DNA of 64,000 nt from Halarchaeum rubridurum (GCF_014647115.1 NZ_BMOO01000004.1:310001-374000), one strand, 5' to 3'; counted from the first letter of the stretch, positions 42,001 through 51,392 are shown. The notes: generated by a model from the letters alone, not told the origin. Numbers and translations: made by a program.

Positions 42001-43107
42001 ATGGACGAACGCGTACGGGAGCACGCACGGACCCTCGTCGACTGGAGCGCGCGTATCGAGGCGGGCGACGACGTCGTCGTTCGCGTCGGGCCGGACGCCC
42101 ACGACCTCGCGGTGGCGGTCGCGGAGGAACTCGGGAAGCGCGGTGCGAACGTCGTGACGACGTACGCCTCGGGGGAGGTAACGCGCGCGTACCTCCGCGC
42201 GCACGAGGGCGACTTCGAGGCGGACCCCGAGTACGAGCGCGCGCTCTTGGCGGCGGCGGACGCGGTGTTGACGCTCGGCGGCGGGCGGAACACGGCGGCG
42301 ACGGCGGACGTCCCGGGGGAGCGCCGGCAGGCGTACGACCGGGCGCGACGGGAAATCCGGACGGCGCGCCTCGACACGAAGTGGGTGTTGACGGAGCACC
42401 CGACGCGCTCGCTCGCCCAGCAGGCCGGGATGAGCTACGAGGCCTACCAGGAATTCGTCTACGGCGCTATCAACCGCGATTGGGAGGCCCAAGCGGAGAA
42501 ACAGGCGAAGGTGAAAGAGGTCCTCGACGACGCGAGCGAGGTGCGACTCGTCTCCGGGGACGACACCGACCTGACGATGTCCGTCGAGGGTCGCGTCGCG
42601 GTGAACTCCGCGGCGAGCGTGGACTACGACTCGCACAACCTCCCCTCGGGCGAGGTGTTCACCGCGCCGCACGCGACCGAGGGCGAGGTGCGCTTCGACG
42701 TCCCGATGACCATCAACGGGAAGCGCGTCCGCGACGTCGACCTCCGCTTCGAGGACGGGGCGGTCGTCGACTACGACGCCGCGCAGGGCGAAGAGGCGAT
42801 TGCGGAGGTCGTGGAGACGGACGACGGTGCGCGACGCCTCGGCGAACTCGGCATCGGGATGAACCGCGGCATCGACCGCGTGACGGACAACATCCTCTTC
42901 GACGAGAAGATGGGTGACACCGTCCACCTCGCGCTCGGCCGCGCCTACTCGTCGAACTTCCCCGAGGGCCGCGAGGGCGAGGCGAACGAGTCGGCCGTCC
43001 ACGTCGACCTCATCACCGACGTGAGCGAGGACTCGCGCATCGTGGTCGACGGCGAGACGATGCAGGCGGACGGACGGTTCTGGTTCGAGGACGGGTTCGG
43101 GGAGTGA
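42001..43107 (+). CDS. aminopeptidase, M29 (AmpS/PepS) family
   Basis: 368 residues of the thermophilic aminopeptidase family. Typical segments are LPSGEVFTAPH (metal-ligand Glu, active-site region, about residue 217), ELGIGMNRGID with the ligand Glu in LGELG, MGDTVHLALGRAYSSN and the final HVDLITDV (His-x-Asp ligands near 340). A binuclear metal site is expected. The start ATG 42001 begins the conserved N-terminal helix (MDERVREHARTLVDW); an in-frame reading back to 41842 runs through the 109-bp repeat and is rejected. Confidence 0.9.
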   Translation: MDERVREHARTLVDWSARIEAGDDVVVRVGPDAHDLAVAVAEELGKRGANVVTTYASGEVTRAYLRAHEGDFEADPEYERALLAAADAVLTLGGGRNTAATADVPGERRQAYDRARREIRTARLDTKWVLTEHPTRSLAQQAGMSYEAYQEFVYGAINRDWEAQAEKQAKVKEVLDDASEVRLVSGDDTDLTMSVEGRVAVNSAASVDYDSHNLPSGEVFTAPHATEGEVRFDVPMTINGKRVRDVDLRFEDGAVVDYDAAQGEEAIAEVVETDDGARRLGELGIGMNRGIDRVTDNILFDEKMGDTVHLALGRAYSSNFPEGREGEANESAVHVDLITDVSEDSRIVVDGETMQADGRFWFEDGFGE

Positions 43108-43176
43108 GCGCGCCGTCGGCGTTCGGCGCGCCCGACGGGAGGACGGCACGGCCGTCGCGACGGAGGTCCGTCGCGG
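43108..43176. repeat. two inverted repeats after the aminopeptidase gene
   Basis: GCGCGCCG/CGGCGCGC arms (43108-43115 and 43124-43131) and CGCGACGG/CCGTCGCG arms (43156-43163 and 43168-43175, loop AGGT). They lie in the space between the aminopeptidase stop and the RNase P RNA, which converges on this region. Confidence 0.6.
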
Positions 43177-43295
43177 AATAGAGAACGGGCGCGAAGCGCT
43201 CGGACCCACGAACGACGAACGCGACTCGGAGAGCCGCGACTAGAGTGAGGTGGGTTTCGGCCGAGCGTTCGCAAGCGAGCGTAGCGAGCGCTGCA

Positions 43296-43642
43296 AAAGT
43301 CGAGGTGAGCTGCGGGGAGTAAGCCCCCTTCTGTTCGACCCGGCATTCGGCTGAGCGTCCGCGCGGCACGTCGGGCTACCTTCCTGTGCGCGGACTTGCA
43401 CCGGCGAGGGTGGCCGTTCCATCGCTCCTCCGTCGTCGTCCCTCGGTGGGTTGACTCCCCACGGCCTTCGTCGCCGCGGGTTCGCACACCGCATCGGTCG
43501 GACGGAGACGTGTCGTCTCTGTTCCAGTGCCGACGGTCTCCCGCCCCGGGCGTGTGCCCGGTCGCCTGCCCGACTGGTGGGGGGACTTTCCTCATGCACG
43601 CGGGGTGCGCGCACGGGGGCCGGGCTCCCGCTACTCGACCGT
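43296..43642 (-). ncRNA. rnpB: RNase P RNA
   Basis: Read on the minus strand, it shows the conserved CR-I core GAGGAAAGTCC (43585-43596 region, continuing CCCC) and CR-V ACAGAAGGGGGCTTA (43320-43334 region), plus GGAACAGAGACGA (about 43519) and GGTGCAAGTCCG. P4 pairs AAGTCCCCC with GGGGGCTT. P2 pairs GCGGGAG with CTCCCCGC, and P1 pairs GTCGAG (43634-43639) with CTCGAC (43299-43304), which sets the ends to within a few bases. It is type A-like. A TTAA element in CCCCTTAACCCC (43662-43665) lies about 25 bp before the 5' end. A stem-loop and T-run follow the 3' end. Confidence 0.93.
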
Positions 43643-43858
43643 GGCTAGCGCCGGGACGGGGTTAAGGGGTTCGGTGAGTGGCGTGGCAACTACTACCAAA
43701 CACTCTATAAGTACCTTCTGGCCGCGTTCGTCCGGTTCGAGTGCGAAATTCCGTGGCGAGCGGGCGTCTGAGCCCCCAATCACCCATTTGCGTTATCCAT
43801 CACGGAATCGTTTACCGGGGAAGGATTGAAGTCCGAACGGACCATATATGTATACGTA

Positions 43859-44491
43859 ATGTCGGAGGCCCAGTCGATACACCTTTCTGAGGACGACGGC
43901 GTGCGGGCCGTCGAACTCGCGCGTGACTCGGTCGAAGCGTTCGTTCGTAACGGACAGCGCGAGCAGCCCGGGAGCATGCGCGACGCGTTCTACAACCGGA
44001 CTGGCGCGTTCGTCCGCCTCGAATCGACACGGGGGCGCGGACGCCTCCGAGGGTGCGCGGGGGCGCACGACTCCGTTCGCGACCTCGGGAACGGGTCGAA
44101 GCAACTGGGCCACGCCATCGTCGAGGCCGCCATCAACGCGGCCAGCGACTCCTCCTGCGGGTCGGAGGTCGAGCCCGCGGAGCTCGACACGATTCGCGTC
44201 TCCGTCTGTACCGTCTCGAACCTCATCCTCACCGACGACCCCGTCGCCGACATCGAGCTCGGAACGCACGGCGTCATCGTCGACGGTGACGGCCAGTACG
44301 GCTGGATGTATCCGACCGTCCCCGTCGAGAACGACTGGAGCGTCTTCGAGTATCTCGACCGGACCTGCCGGAAGGCCGGCCTCCCGAACGGCGCGTGGGA
44401 GGACGACGACGTCGTCGTCACGCTCTTCGAGGGGCAGGTCTTCGAGGAGACCGAGCCGAACGGCGAAATCGACGTCCGCAGCCGCCTCTAA
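43859..44491 (+). CDS. AMMECR1 domain protein (TIGR00296)
   Basis: 210 residues from ATG 43859. The AMMECR1 fold is recognisable by GAFVRLESTRGRGRLRGCAG (LRGC core, about residue 55), a helical AARDSVEAFV-like N-terminus, YPTVPVENDWSVFEYLDRTC, and the C-terminal LFEGQVFEE. The function is unknown in all domains of life. An alternative TTG start at 43826 exists. The AT-rich CATATATGTATAC immediately before the ATG is close for a TATA box, so the start is slightly uncertain. Confidence 0.85.
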   Translation: MSEAQSIHLSEDDGVRAVELARDSVEAFVRNGQREQPGSMRDAFYNRTGAFVRLESTRGRGRLRGCAGAHDSVRDLGNGSKQLGHAIVEAAINAASDSSCGSEVEPAELDTIRVSVCTVSNLILTDDPVADIELGTHGVIVDGDGQYGWMYPTVPVENDWSVFEYLDRTCRKAGLPNGAWEDDDVVVTLFEGQVFEETEPNGEIDVRSRL

Positions 44492-44492
44492 C

Positions 44493-45659
44493 TCAGAAGT
44501 CCACGTCGTCCGCGTCCGCAGCCGACCGTCGCGCCGCCTTCTCGACGTCGAACTCCCTGACGAGCTCACCGTCGCGCAGCAGCGGCTCTAAGAGTTCCTC
44601 GCCGTCCGTCGGGCCGGGTCGGTCGGCGAGGCCGACGTGGTGTGCGCCGTCCGACGTCCGATAGACCTGCTTCGCCCCGGAGAGTTTCCCGCGTTTCGCG
44701 CAGGGCTCGCCGTCGCGTTCGACGATGTCGAGCGCGAAGTCCACGGGGTCGGCGTTCGAGACGTAGCCGCCGACGCCGAAGCCCGCGACGACGTCGCGGA
44801 GCTCGCGGAGGTCGTCGGGGCCGAGGCCGCCGCTGACGAAGATGCCGACGTCGTCGTATCCCCGGAGGTCGAGTTCCCAGCGGACCTCCTGGACGATGTG
44901 TCGGAAGTCCCCGCGGCGCGACCCGGTCGTGTCGAGGCGGATGCTGTCGAGGCGCTCACCGAGGGTCTCGGCGGCGCGCAGCGCCTCGTCCTTCTCGTCC
45001 GAGTAGGTGTCGACGAGCGCGACGCGCGGGACGCTCGCGTCGACGGCCTCGTCGAACGCCCGCCACGCGTCCTCCTGGTGGCCCGAGCCGAAGGCGATGA
45101 GGAGCGCGTGGGGCATCGTCCCGCTCGCCTCGTGGCCGATGACCTCGCCGCCCGCGACGTGGCTGATGCCGTCGAGGCCGGCGACGAGCGCGCTCCGCTC
45201 GACCATCGCGGCGATGGAGGGATGGACGTGTCGCGCGCCGAAGCTCAGCACCTGACTCTCGGGGGCGGCGCGCCGAACGTCGAGCGCGGCGGTCGCACAG
45301 CCGCTCGCGTGCGAGAGGAAGCCCAGGAGGCTCGTCTCGTAGCGCGCGAAGTCGAGGTAGTCGCCCTCGATGCGCATCACGGGGCCCCCATCGAAGAGTC
45401 GCCCCTCGCGCATCGCGTCGACGTCGATTGGCAGCCCTTCGAGGAGGTGGGCGGCGTCCTTCACGCCACCGAGGAGCTCGAACTCCCCGGTGGGGAACTG
45501 GTCGGCCGTGACCTCGGCGACGACGCGGGGGTTCTTCCCGGCGTGTTCGAGCGTCGTCCGGGTGCGCTCGAAGTAGGCGTCGGTCGCCCGGCCGTCGCGG
45601 ATGGCGTCGACCGGCACGATGTCGAAGGGCCCGTCGGCCGGCGGCGCGTCTCGTGGCAT
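44493..45659 (-). CDS. nicotinate phosphoribosyltransferase
   Basis: 388 residues, archaeal-type NAPRTase (pncB function). It makes nicotinate mononucleotide for NAD salvage. Landmarks are TDAYFERTRTTLEHAGKNP, SFGARHVHPSIAAMVE (His of the phosphoribosyl site), GTMPHALLIAFG, VDTYSDEKDEALRAA, RLDTTGSRRGDF and IFVSGGLGPDDLREL. The C-terminus has a Lys/Cys-rich AKRGKLSGAKQVYR. It ends 1 bp from the convergent AMMECR1 gene stop. The ATG 45659 gives the normal N-terminus; it is divergent to the ACT gene. Confidence 0.93.
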   Translation of the reverse strand: MPRDAPPADGPFDIVPVDAIRDGRATDAYFERTRTTLEHAGKNPRVVAEVTADQFPTGEFELLGGVKDAAHLLEGLPIDVDAMREGRLFDGGPVMRIEGDYLDFARYETSLLGFLSHASGCATAALDVRRAAPESQVLSFGARHVHPSIAAMVERSALVAGLDGISHVAGGEVIGHEASGTMPHALLIAFGSGHQEDAWRAFDEAVDASVPRVALVDTYSDEKDEALRAAETLGERLDSIRLDTTGSRRGDFRHIVQEVRWELDLRGYDDVGIFVSGGLGPDDLRELRDVVAGFGVGGYVSNADPVDFALDIVERDGEPCAKRGKLSGAKQVYRTSDGAHHVGLADRPGPTDGEELLEPLLRDGELVREFDVEKAARRSAADADDVDF

Positions 45660-45742
45660 GCCTCGGGGTACCGGCGGCGGGGCGAAAAAGCATGCGGGGC
45701 GACCCCCGACGGTTTTACCGCGCGGGTCGCGTACGCGTCCGT

Positions 45743-46246
45743 GTGTTCGAGGACATCATGCGGAAGTTCGAGGGGAGTCCGGGCCAGCAGGCCGTCATCA
45801 GGCTCCTCCTCGAACGCGGGTTCTCGGTGAACGACGACGGCCGCGTGGTCTCGGGGGACATCGAGATACCGAACACGCAGCTGGCGGGGGAGGTCGGCGT
45901 CGACCGGCGCGTCGTCGACTCGACGACGGACGCCATCCTCGCCGACGAGGAGCTCAGGCGCATCTTCCAGAACATCAGCCAGATTCCGAGCCTGATGGAC
46001 CTCGCGCCCGTCCTCGACCTGACGGTGGTGACGGTCGCGGTCCACGACGCCGACGAACCCGGGCTCGTGGCGACCGTCACCGGCCTCCTCGCGGACCACG
46101 ACGTCAGCATCAGACAGACGATAAGCGAGGACCCCGAGTTCACGGACGAACCGCGCCTCTACCTCGTCGTCGACGCGGACCTCCCCGGCGACGTCGTCAC
46201 CGAACTGATGGCGCTCCCGTTCGTGCGCTCCGTCGAGCTCTCGTGA
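45743..46246 (+). CDS. ACT-domain regulatory protein
   Basis: 167 residues from GTG 45743. A winged-helix-like N-terminal region (FEDIMRKFEGSPGQQAVIRL, then RVVSGDIEIPNTQLAGEVGVDRRVV) precedes a C-terminal ACT domain (VVTVAVHDADEPGLVATVTG, about residues 95-165). It is the type annotated as regulator of amino acid metabolism. The TTTTA box at 45713-45717 is about 27 bp before the GTG, supporting this start over the longer ones upstream. A good purine-rich stretch leads into the next gene. Confidence 0.8.
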   Translation: MFEDIMRKFEGSPGQQAVIRLLLERGFSVNDDGRVVSGDIEIPNTQLAGEVGVDRRVVDSTTDAILADEELRRIFQNISQIPSLMDLAPVLDLTVVTVAVHDADEPGLVATVTGLLADHDVSIRQTISEDPEFTDEPRLYLVVDADLPGDVVTELMALPFVRSVELS

Positions 46247-46256
46247 GGAGGAATGC

Positions 46257-46871
46257 GTGAGTGACGACGCCTACGAGACGCTCGCGGGACCGGGCGAGGC
46301 GCGCTTCGAGGTCCGGGGCTCCGAGTTTATCGGGCGCGCCCGCCCCGTCGAGACGCTCGACGCCGCCGAGGCGTTCGTCGAGGAGGTCCGGGCGCGCTAC
46401 GCGGACGCGAGCCACAACGTCCCCTGCTATCGCGTGCGCGAGCGCTCCGGGGAGGGGCACTTCCTCCGCGAGTACGAGAGCGACGACGGCGAGCCCTCGG
46501 GGTCGTCGGGGAAACCCGCGCTGAACGTCCTCCAACAGCGCGGCATCGAGAACGCCGTCGTCGTCGTGACGCGCTACTTTGGCGGGACGGAGTTGGGAGT
46601 GGGCGGCCTCGCGCGGGCGTACTCGCGGGCCGTGAAGGAGGCGGTCGACGACGCGGGCGTGACGACGCGCGAACCCCGGACGGCGTTCGACGCCGTCGTC
46701 GACTACGACGACTCGGGGACGGTACGCGGCATCCTCGAATCGGCCGAGTGCGACTTCGAGGCTGCCTACGAGGAGCGGGTCTCCTTCGCGGTATCGTGTC
46801 CGCGCGACGACGCGGAAGCGCTCAAAGAGCGGTTGCGAAACGCGACCTCCGGACGCGTCGAGCTCGCGTAG
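46257..46871 (+). CDS. IMPACT/YigZ family protein
   Basis: 204 residues. The YigZ signature is GPGEARFEVRGSEFIGRARP at the N-terminus and YESDDGEPSGSSGKPALNVLQQRGIENAVVVVTRYFGGTELGVGGL (partly quoted, core DDGEPxGTAGxP-like), then the C-terminal domain (ferredoxin-like). The bacterial/human family is associated with translation stress; no enzyme activity is settled. GTG start, preceded by GAGGAGG 5 bp upstream, a clear Shine-Dalgarno. It follows the ACT gene by 10 bp, so they form an operon. Confidence 0.9.
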   Translation: MSDDAYETLAGPGEARFEVRGSEFIGRARPVETLDAAEAFVEEVRARYADASHNVPCYRVRERSGEGHFLREYESDDGEPSGSSGKPALNVLQQRGIENAVVVVTRYFGGTELGVGGLARAYSRAVKEAVDDAGVTTREPRTAFDAVVDYDDSGTVRGILESAECDFEAAYEERVSFAVSCPRDDAEALKERLRNATSGRVELA

Positions 46872-46919
46872 TCGACTCAGGCTTCGGTAGTCGCGTAGTC
46901 GACTCAGGCTTCGGTGGTC
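46866..46919 (+). repeat. 27-bp tandem duplication over two stop codons
   Basis: Two copies, 46866-46892 and 46893-46919, differing by one base. The unit GCGTAGTCGACTCAGGCTTC (then 7 more bases) holds the stop codon of the yigZ-like gene on the plus strand in copy 1 and the stop codon of the TRAP permease gene on the minus strand in copy 2 (TCA at 46904). Confidence 0.9.
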
Positions 46920-49615
46920 GCGGCCGCATCGACACCGGCGTCGGCGTTCGCGGGCTCGCCGTCCGCGCCGTCGCGGGTGCGTCGGTTCTTCAGGACGAGC
47001 GCGACGAAGAGCGCGAAGCCGAGCGCGCGCAGGGTGAGGTCGAACGTGAGCGGTGCGACGCCGAGGGCGTCCCGGAGGACGCCGAGGAGGCCGGGGGCCA
47101 TCAGGAGGAGCGCGGCGACGGCGAAGCCGGTGCGTTCGAGCCGGGAGAGCGACGAGTAGAGGTAGCCGATGACGGTCGGCCCGAGCGCGTAGACGCCGAG
47201 GAAGACGCCGATAACGGGAATCAGGACCTCGGGGACGAAGAAGCCGAGGTCCAGGACGTCGGCGGCGGTGAGGGTGCGCACGGACTCGGCACCGCCCGTC
47301 CCGCGCAGGAGGAGGATGCCGGGCGAGAGGACGAACGCGAACGGCACGATGGCCTTGTTCAGGGAGAGGCTGAACGCCTCGACGCCGGTCTGGAACTGGT
47401 CGGATTTCGCGATGCCGGAGGCCGCGTAGGCGGCGACGGCGACCGGCGGCGTGATGTCCGCGATGACGCCGAAGTAGAGGATGAAGAGGTGCGCGGCGAG
47501 GATCGGGATGCCGCCGATGTCGCTAATCGCGGAGCCGAGGAGGCTGACGAGGATGATGTAGGTGACGGTCGTCGGCATCCCCATCCCGAGGATAATCGAG
47601 GCGACGCCGGTGATGAGGAGGAGGAGGACGAGCGACTCGCCGCTGACGGCGAGGATGAGGCTCGTGAGGTTCGGCCCGAGCCCCGTGGAGGCGACGACGC
47701 CGGGGATGATGCCGGCGGCGGCGACGGCGACGACGACCGTCGTCGCGGTGCGCGCGCCGGACTCCATCGACGCGCCGACGAAGGAGAGATAGCCGAAGGC
47801 GCGGTTGTCGGCGAGGGACGGCCGGCGGAGGAGGCCGGCGACCGTCGCCGCGGAGTCGTCGACGTGCTCGTCGTAGTCGAGGAGGGGACTGTCGCCGCGC
47901 GGGCGGGCGAGGAGCGCGACGACGCTGACGAGGACGACGATCCACCCGAGGTGGGGTGAGGCGTACGCGAAGGCCTCGCCGAGGGGCATACCGGCCGCGC
48001 GCGCGCCGGCGAGGAGCTCGACGGCGTTGACGCCGGCGACGGCGAACGACGCGAGGTCGGCGGCGAAGAGCGCGGCGATGCCGACGAGCAGCGGGAGGCG
48101 CGTCCGCTCGTTGTACGCCGCGACGAGCGCGACGAGCGCGAACAGCGCGACGATGGTGAACCACGCGGAGCGCGCGGGCGTGTAGCGGATGATGACGAGG
48201 TAGTAGATGAGGAGGCCGAGCGGCAGGAGGTAGAACCACCCCTTGCGGAGGTGCGCCTTGACGTCGACCAGCGCGTCCTCGGCGACGCCGCCGATGCCCG
48301 TCCGGGAGGCCTCCAGGTGGACCATCACCCAGACGCCGAAGAAGAAGACGACGGCGGGGATGGTCGCGGCGACGACGACCTCGCTGAACGGCGTGCCCGT
48401 GTAGGAGACGATGAGGAACGCGGCCGCGCCCATGACGGGCGGGAGAATCTGGCCGCCCGAGGAGGCGGAGGCCTCGACGGCCCCCGCGAACTCGGAGCGG
48501 TAGCCCGAGCGCTTCATCAGCGGAATCGTGAACGCGCCCGTCGTGACGGTGTTGGCGATGGAGGAGCCGCTGATGGTGCCCATGAATCCGCTGGCGAGGA
48601 TGCTCGCCTTCGCGGGGCCGCCCTTCCGGCGGCCGGTGAGCGAGTAGGCGAAGTCGATGAACCACCGGCCCGCACCGGACATCTCCAGGAACGCCCCGAA
48701 GAGCACGAAGATGTAGATGAACTGTACGCTGACGGAGACGGGGATACCGAAGATGCCGTTCTCCGTGTTGAACCACATGTTCTGGATTATCGTGTACCAG
48801 TCGATTCGGGTCGTCCCGAAGACGCCGACGAGCGGCGTGTCGCTCGGGATGAGGTAGCCAAAGCGCGCGTAGACGAGGAAAGAGCTGACGAGCACCATCA
48901 GCGGGAAGCCGAGCGCGCGCCGGGTGGCCTCGAGGACGAGGAGCGTCCCGGCGACCCCCACGAGGAAGGCGTACGACGTCGAACCGAGGGGGACGCCGAC
49001 GGCGCCGAGGGCGTCGACGACCGGGTGGAGGACGGTGAAGACCTCCTGTATCGGTCGGCCGGACTCCAGACCGAAGACGCGCAGACGCTGTATCTCCGCG
49101 AACTCGGTGAGGACGTAGCCGCCGGCGAGGACGGCGAGGACCATGCAGCCGAGGTCGACGGGCGTGACGCGCTCGCCCTCGCGGTCGAGCGCGAGCCACG
49201 CGAGCGCGGCCGCGACGGCATCGACGACGCGGGCGACCGGGCCGCCGACGCGGGCGTCGATGGCGTCGTGGGCCGCGGAGAGCCGGCGGGCGAGGAAGCC
49301 GTCGCCCTTCGTCGGCGGGAAGAGCAGGAAGGCCAACAGGAGGGCGAACGTCACGTGGAGGGCGTTCACCTGGAGCTGCTGGAGGGCCGCGACCTCGATG
49401 CGGCCGACGACGGGGAGCGTGACGGTGAGGACGAAGCCGCGGGCGGCGAGCCAGAGCTGGAAGACGGAGAAGCCGATCCCGATGAGGGCGGCGAGCGCCG
49501 CCGCGAGACCCCGCAGGGAGCGTTTGCGTTCGAGCTCCTGGACGATTTCGTCGGCGTCCTCGGGGAGGCTGTCGTCGGCGTCCGTCTCGGCGTCGGTGGT
49601 CGGTGTCTCACTCAT
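46904..49615 (-). CDS. TRAP transporter fused permease (DctQM type, TAXI system)
   Basis: 903 residues with about 18 or more TM helices: a DctQ-like N-terminal part (to about residue 170) joined to a DctM-like large subunit containing the conserved GFMGTISGSSIANTVTTGAFTI (partly quoted) and SASSGGQILPPVMGAAAF segments, then the C-terminal repeat with GMGMPTTVTYIILV. Uses a cation gradient to import an organic acid captured by the TAXI-type binding protein encoded upstream. The start overlaps the DUF1850 stop by 4 nt (ATGA). Confidence 0.93.
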   Translation of the reverse strand: MSETPTTDAETDADDSLPEDADEIVQELERKRSLRGLAAALAALIGIGFSVFQLWLAARGFVLTVTLPVVGRIEVAALQQLQVNALHVTFALLLAFLLFPPTKGDGFLARRLSAAHDAIDARVGGPVARVVDAVAAALAWLALDREGERVTPVDLGCMVLAVLAGGYVLTEFAEIQRLRVFGLESGRPIQEVFTVLHPVVDALGAVGVPLGSTSYAFLVGVAGTLLVLEATRRALGFPLMVLVSSFLVYARFGYLIPSDTPLVGVFGTTRIDWYTIIQNMWFNTENGIFGIPVSVSVQFIYIFVLFGAFLEMSGAGRWFIDFAYSLTGRRKGGPAKASILASGFMGTISGSSIANTVTTGAFTIPLMKRSGYRSEFAGAVEASASSGGQILPPVMGAAAFLIVSYTGTPFSEVVVAATIPAVVFFFGVWVMVHLEASRTGIGGVAEDALVDVKAHLRKGWFYLLPLGLLIYYLVIIRYTPARSAWFTIVALFALVALVAAYNERTRLPLLVGIAALFAADLASFAVAGVNAVELLAGARAAGMPLGEAFAYASPHLGWIVVLVSVVALLARPRGDSPLLDYDEHVDDSAATVAGLLRRPSLADNRAFGYLSFVGASMESGARTATTVVVAVAAAGIIPGVVASTGLGPNLTSLILAVSGESLVLLLLITGVASIILGMGMPTTVTYIILVSLLGSAISDIGGIPILAAHLFILYFGVIADITPPVAVAAYAASGIAKSDQFQTGVEAFSLSLNKAIVPFAFVLSPGILLLRGTGGAESVRTLTAADVLDLGFFVPEVLIPVIGVFLGVYALGPTVIGYLYSSLSRLERTGFAVAALLLMAPGLLGVLRDALGVAPLTFDLTLRALGFALFVALVLKNRRTRDGADGEPANADAGVDAAATTEA

Positions 49616-50136
49616 GAGTGTAGGAGCGTGGCGAGCAGCGAGCGGTCGGTGACGCGAATCGTGACGGCGCGCGCGTCGGAGCGTTCGACGAGGTCGTAGT
49701 CGTGGCCGTCGACTATCAGGTGGTGGCCGGCGACGCGCCCGGGTTTCACGTGGAGTTCACGGCCCTGCCAGTCGGGGTCGGCGAGGACGAACGTCCCGTT
49801 CACTTCGCGGACGTCGGAGCGGCTGGGGAGCCCCCAGCCGTAGGACTCGAACTCCATCCGGGTGTAGACGAGGGTGTGCCCGCGGACCGTGTACTGATCG
49901 AGGACGCGGGACTTCTGGACGCTGTGCATGTAGACCAGGGAGACGGTCGAGTTCTCGTGGACCGGCGTCTGAATGAGGACCTCGCCCGTCTCCTGGTCGG
50001 TGACGGTGAGCTGTTTGCCGGCCGGGACGGCGGCAGCGGCCGTGACCGTCGCGAGGAGGAGACCGACGACGACGGCGACGAGCAGCGCGGCTCGGCGGCC
50101 GGAGTGCTCTCGGAGTCTGTCGATGAACGCGGACAC
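49612..50136 (-). CDS. DUF1850 protein of the TAXI-TRAP operon
   Basis: 174 residues. N-terminal TM or signal helix (about 14-38, AALLVAVVVGLLLATVTAAAA) and a beta-rich extracellular domain with VYMHSVQKSRVLDQY and FESYGWGLP, typical of DUF1850. The family is regularly encoded between TAXI binding protein and fused permease; its role is unknown but its position implies a transporter accessory. GTG start at 50136; 24 bp downstream of the binding-protein gene. Confidence 0.85.
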   Translation of the reverse strand: MSAFIDRLREHSGRRAALLVAVVVGLLLATVTAAAAVPAGKQLTVTDQETGEVLIQTPVHENSTVSLVYMHSVQKSRVLDQYTVRGHTLVYTRMEFESYGWGLPSRSDVREVNGTFVLADPDWQGRELHVKPGRVAGHHLIVDGHDYDLVERSDARAVTIRVTDRSLLATLLHS

Positions 50137-50160
50137 GGGTAGGGAGAGAGGGGTGTGCGT

Positions 50161-51162
50161 TCAGCCGAAGTAGGCCTGCGCGCCCTCGTGGAGCTCGATG
50201 GACATCCCGTCCTGCGCGCTGTCCGCGGAGATGAAGTCCGTCTTGATGCTGAGTTCGTCGACGTTGTCGAAGATGGCCGCGGTGACGTTCTCGACGACGT
50301 CGGCGGAGACCCCGGCGTTCGTGGCGATCATCGCCTGCACGGCGACGGTCGGGACGGCCTCGTCGATGCCGCTGTACGTGCCGGCGGGAATCTGGTCGTC
50401 CGCGAAGAAGGACGCCGCGTCCTTGACGCTCTCGCGGGCGTCGCCGTCGATGGGGACGATGCGGATGTCCTCGGTGGTGGCGAGGTCGCTAATCGCGCCG
50501 ACCGGCCAGCCGCCGACCGTGAACGTCGCGTCGACGTCGCCGTTACGGAGCTGCTCTGCGGCCTGACTGAAGCTCGTGTTCTGCTCCTGGAAGTCCTCCT
50601 GGGTGATGCCGACCGCGTTGAGAATCTGGAGCGCGTCGACCTGCGTGCCGGAGCCGAGGTCGCCCGTGTTCACGCGCTTGCCCTCGAGGTCCTGGAGCGT
50701 CTCGATGCCCGAGTCGGCGAGCGTGACGACGTGAATCGTCTCCGGGTAGAGCGTGGCGACGCCCATCAGGTTCTCGATGGGGTTGCCCTGGAAGGCGTCG
50801 ATGCCGGTGCCGTTCTTGGCGAAGTACGCGATGTCGTTCTGGATGAGCGCGAAGTCCGCGTCGCCGGAGTGGAGGCTCCCGACGTTCTCGACGCTGGCCC
50901 CCGTGGACTGGACCTGCACGCCGTACTCCGTGTGGCCCTCGATGACGCTCTTGAACTCGTTGGAGAGCGGGTAGTACGTCCCGCCCGTCCCGCCGGCGTG
51001 CCACGAGAGGCGCGTCTCGCCGCCGCTCGACGTGGACGAGGTGCTCGTCTCGCCTTCGCCCTCGCCCTCGCCGCCGGAACCGCCGCCCGAACAGCCGGCG
51101 AGTGCCGCGATACCCGCTACACCAGTGGCTTTCACGAAGTCACGTCGGTCAAACTTCGACAT
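50161..51162 (-). CDS. TAXI-family TRAP transporter solute-binding protein
   Basis: 333 residues. Signal MSKFDRRDFVKATGVAGIAA-LAGC (RR at 6-7, lipobox Cys24: Tat lipoprotein) plus Gly/Ser-rich linker, then the TAXI domain: WHAGGTGGTYYPLSNEFK, NDIAYFAKNGTG and GDLGSGTQVDALQIL. Ligand unknown (family members bind glutamate and related acids). ATG 51162 is about 30 bp after AATATTTACC (51189-51197 region), a good TATA element; longer readings are rejected. First gene of a three-gene operon. Confidence 0.93.
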   Translation of the reverse strand: MSKFDRRDFVKATGVAGIAALAGCSGGGSGGEGEGEGETSTSSTSSGGETRLSWHAGGTGGTYYPLSNEFKSVIEGHTEYGVQVQSTGASVENVGSLHSGDADFALIQNDIAYFAKNGTGIDAFQGNPIENLMGVATLYPETIHVVTLADSGIETLQDLEGKRVNTGDLGSGTQVDALQILNAVGITQEDFQEQNTSFSQAAEQLRNGDVDATFTVGGWPVGAISDLATTEDIRIVPIDGDARESVKDAASFFADDQIPAGTYSGIDEAVPTVAVQAMIATNAGVSADVVENVTAAIFDNVDELSIKTDFISADSAQDGMSIELHEGAQAYFG

Positions 51163-51188
51163 AGTGGTAGGTAGCACACCGGGTAGGT

Positions 51189-51197
51189 AAATATTCG
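51189..51197 (-). promoter_or_regulatory. TATA-like element of the TAXI-TRAP operon
   Basis: AATATTTAC-type A/T block (minus strand), about 30 bp before the start codon at 51162 in otherwise GC-rich DNA. Further upstream (51246-51267) is a 9-bp perfect inverted repeat GTGGCGCGA/TCGCGCCAC with loop CGGT. Confidence 0.55.
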
Positions 51198-51392
51198 CTG
51201 GTTTACTACGAACGTTCAGGCAGGTACGAAAGGGCGTGTCAGGCGGTGGCGCGACGGTTCGCGCCACGGCGTTCCCGCGATTCGCGGACCGTGAAAGTGT
51301 TTTACAGGGACGTCGGTCGGGGTGCGTTTCGGTTCGACTCGGCGCCACCCGTCCCCGGTGCAGTCAGGGGGTTTCGAGGAGAAGCGAGGGGG

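Noticed and set aside
43240-43660. Several short ORFs on both strands around 43.2-43.8 kb
   Set aside because: They overlap the RNase P RNA, whose conserved core and helices P1, P2 and P4 explain the region.
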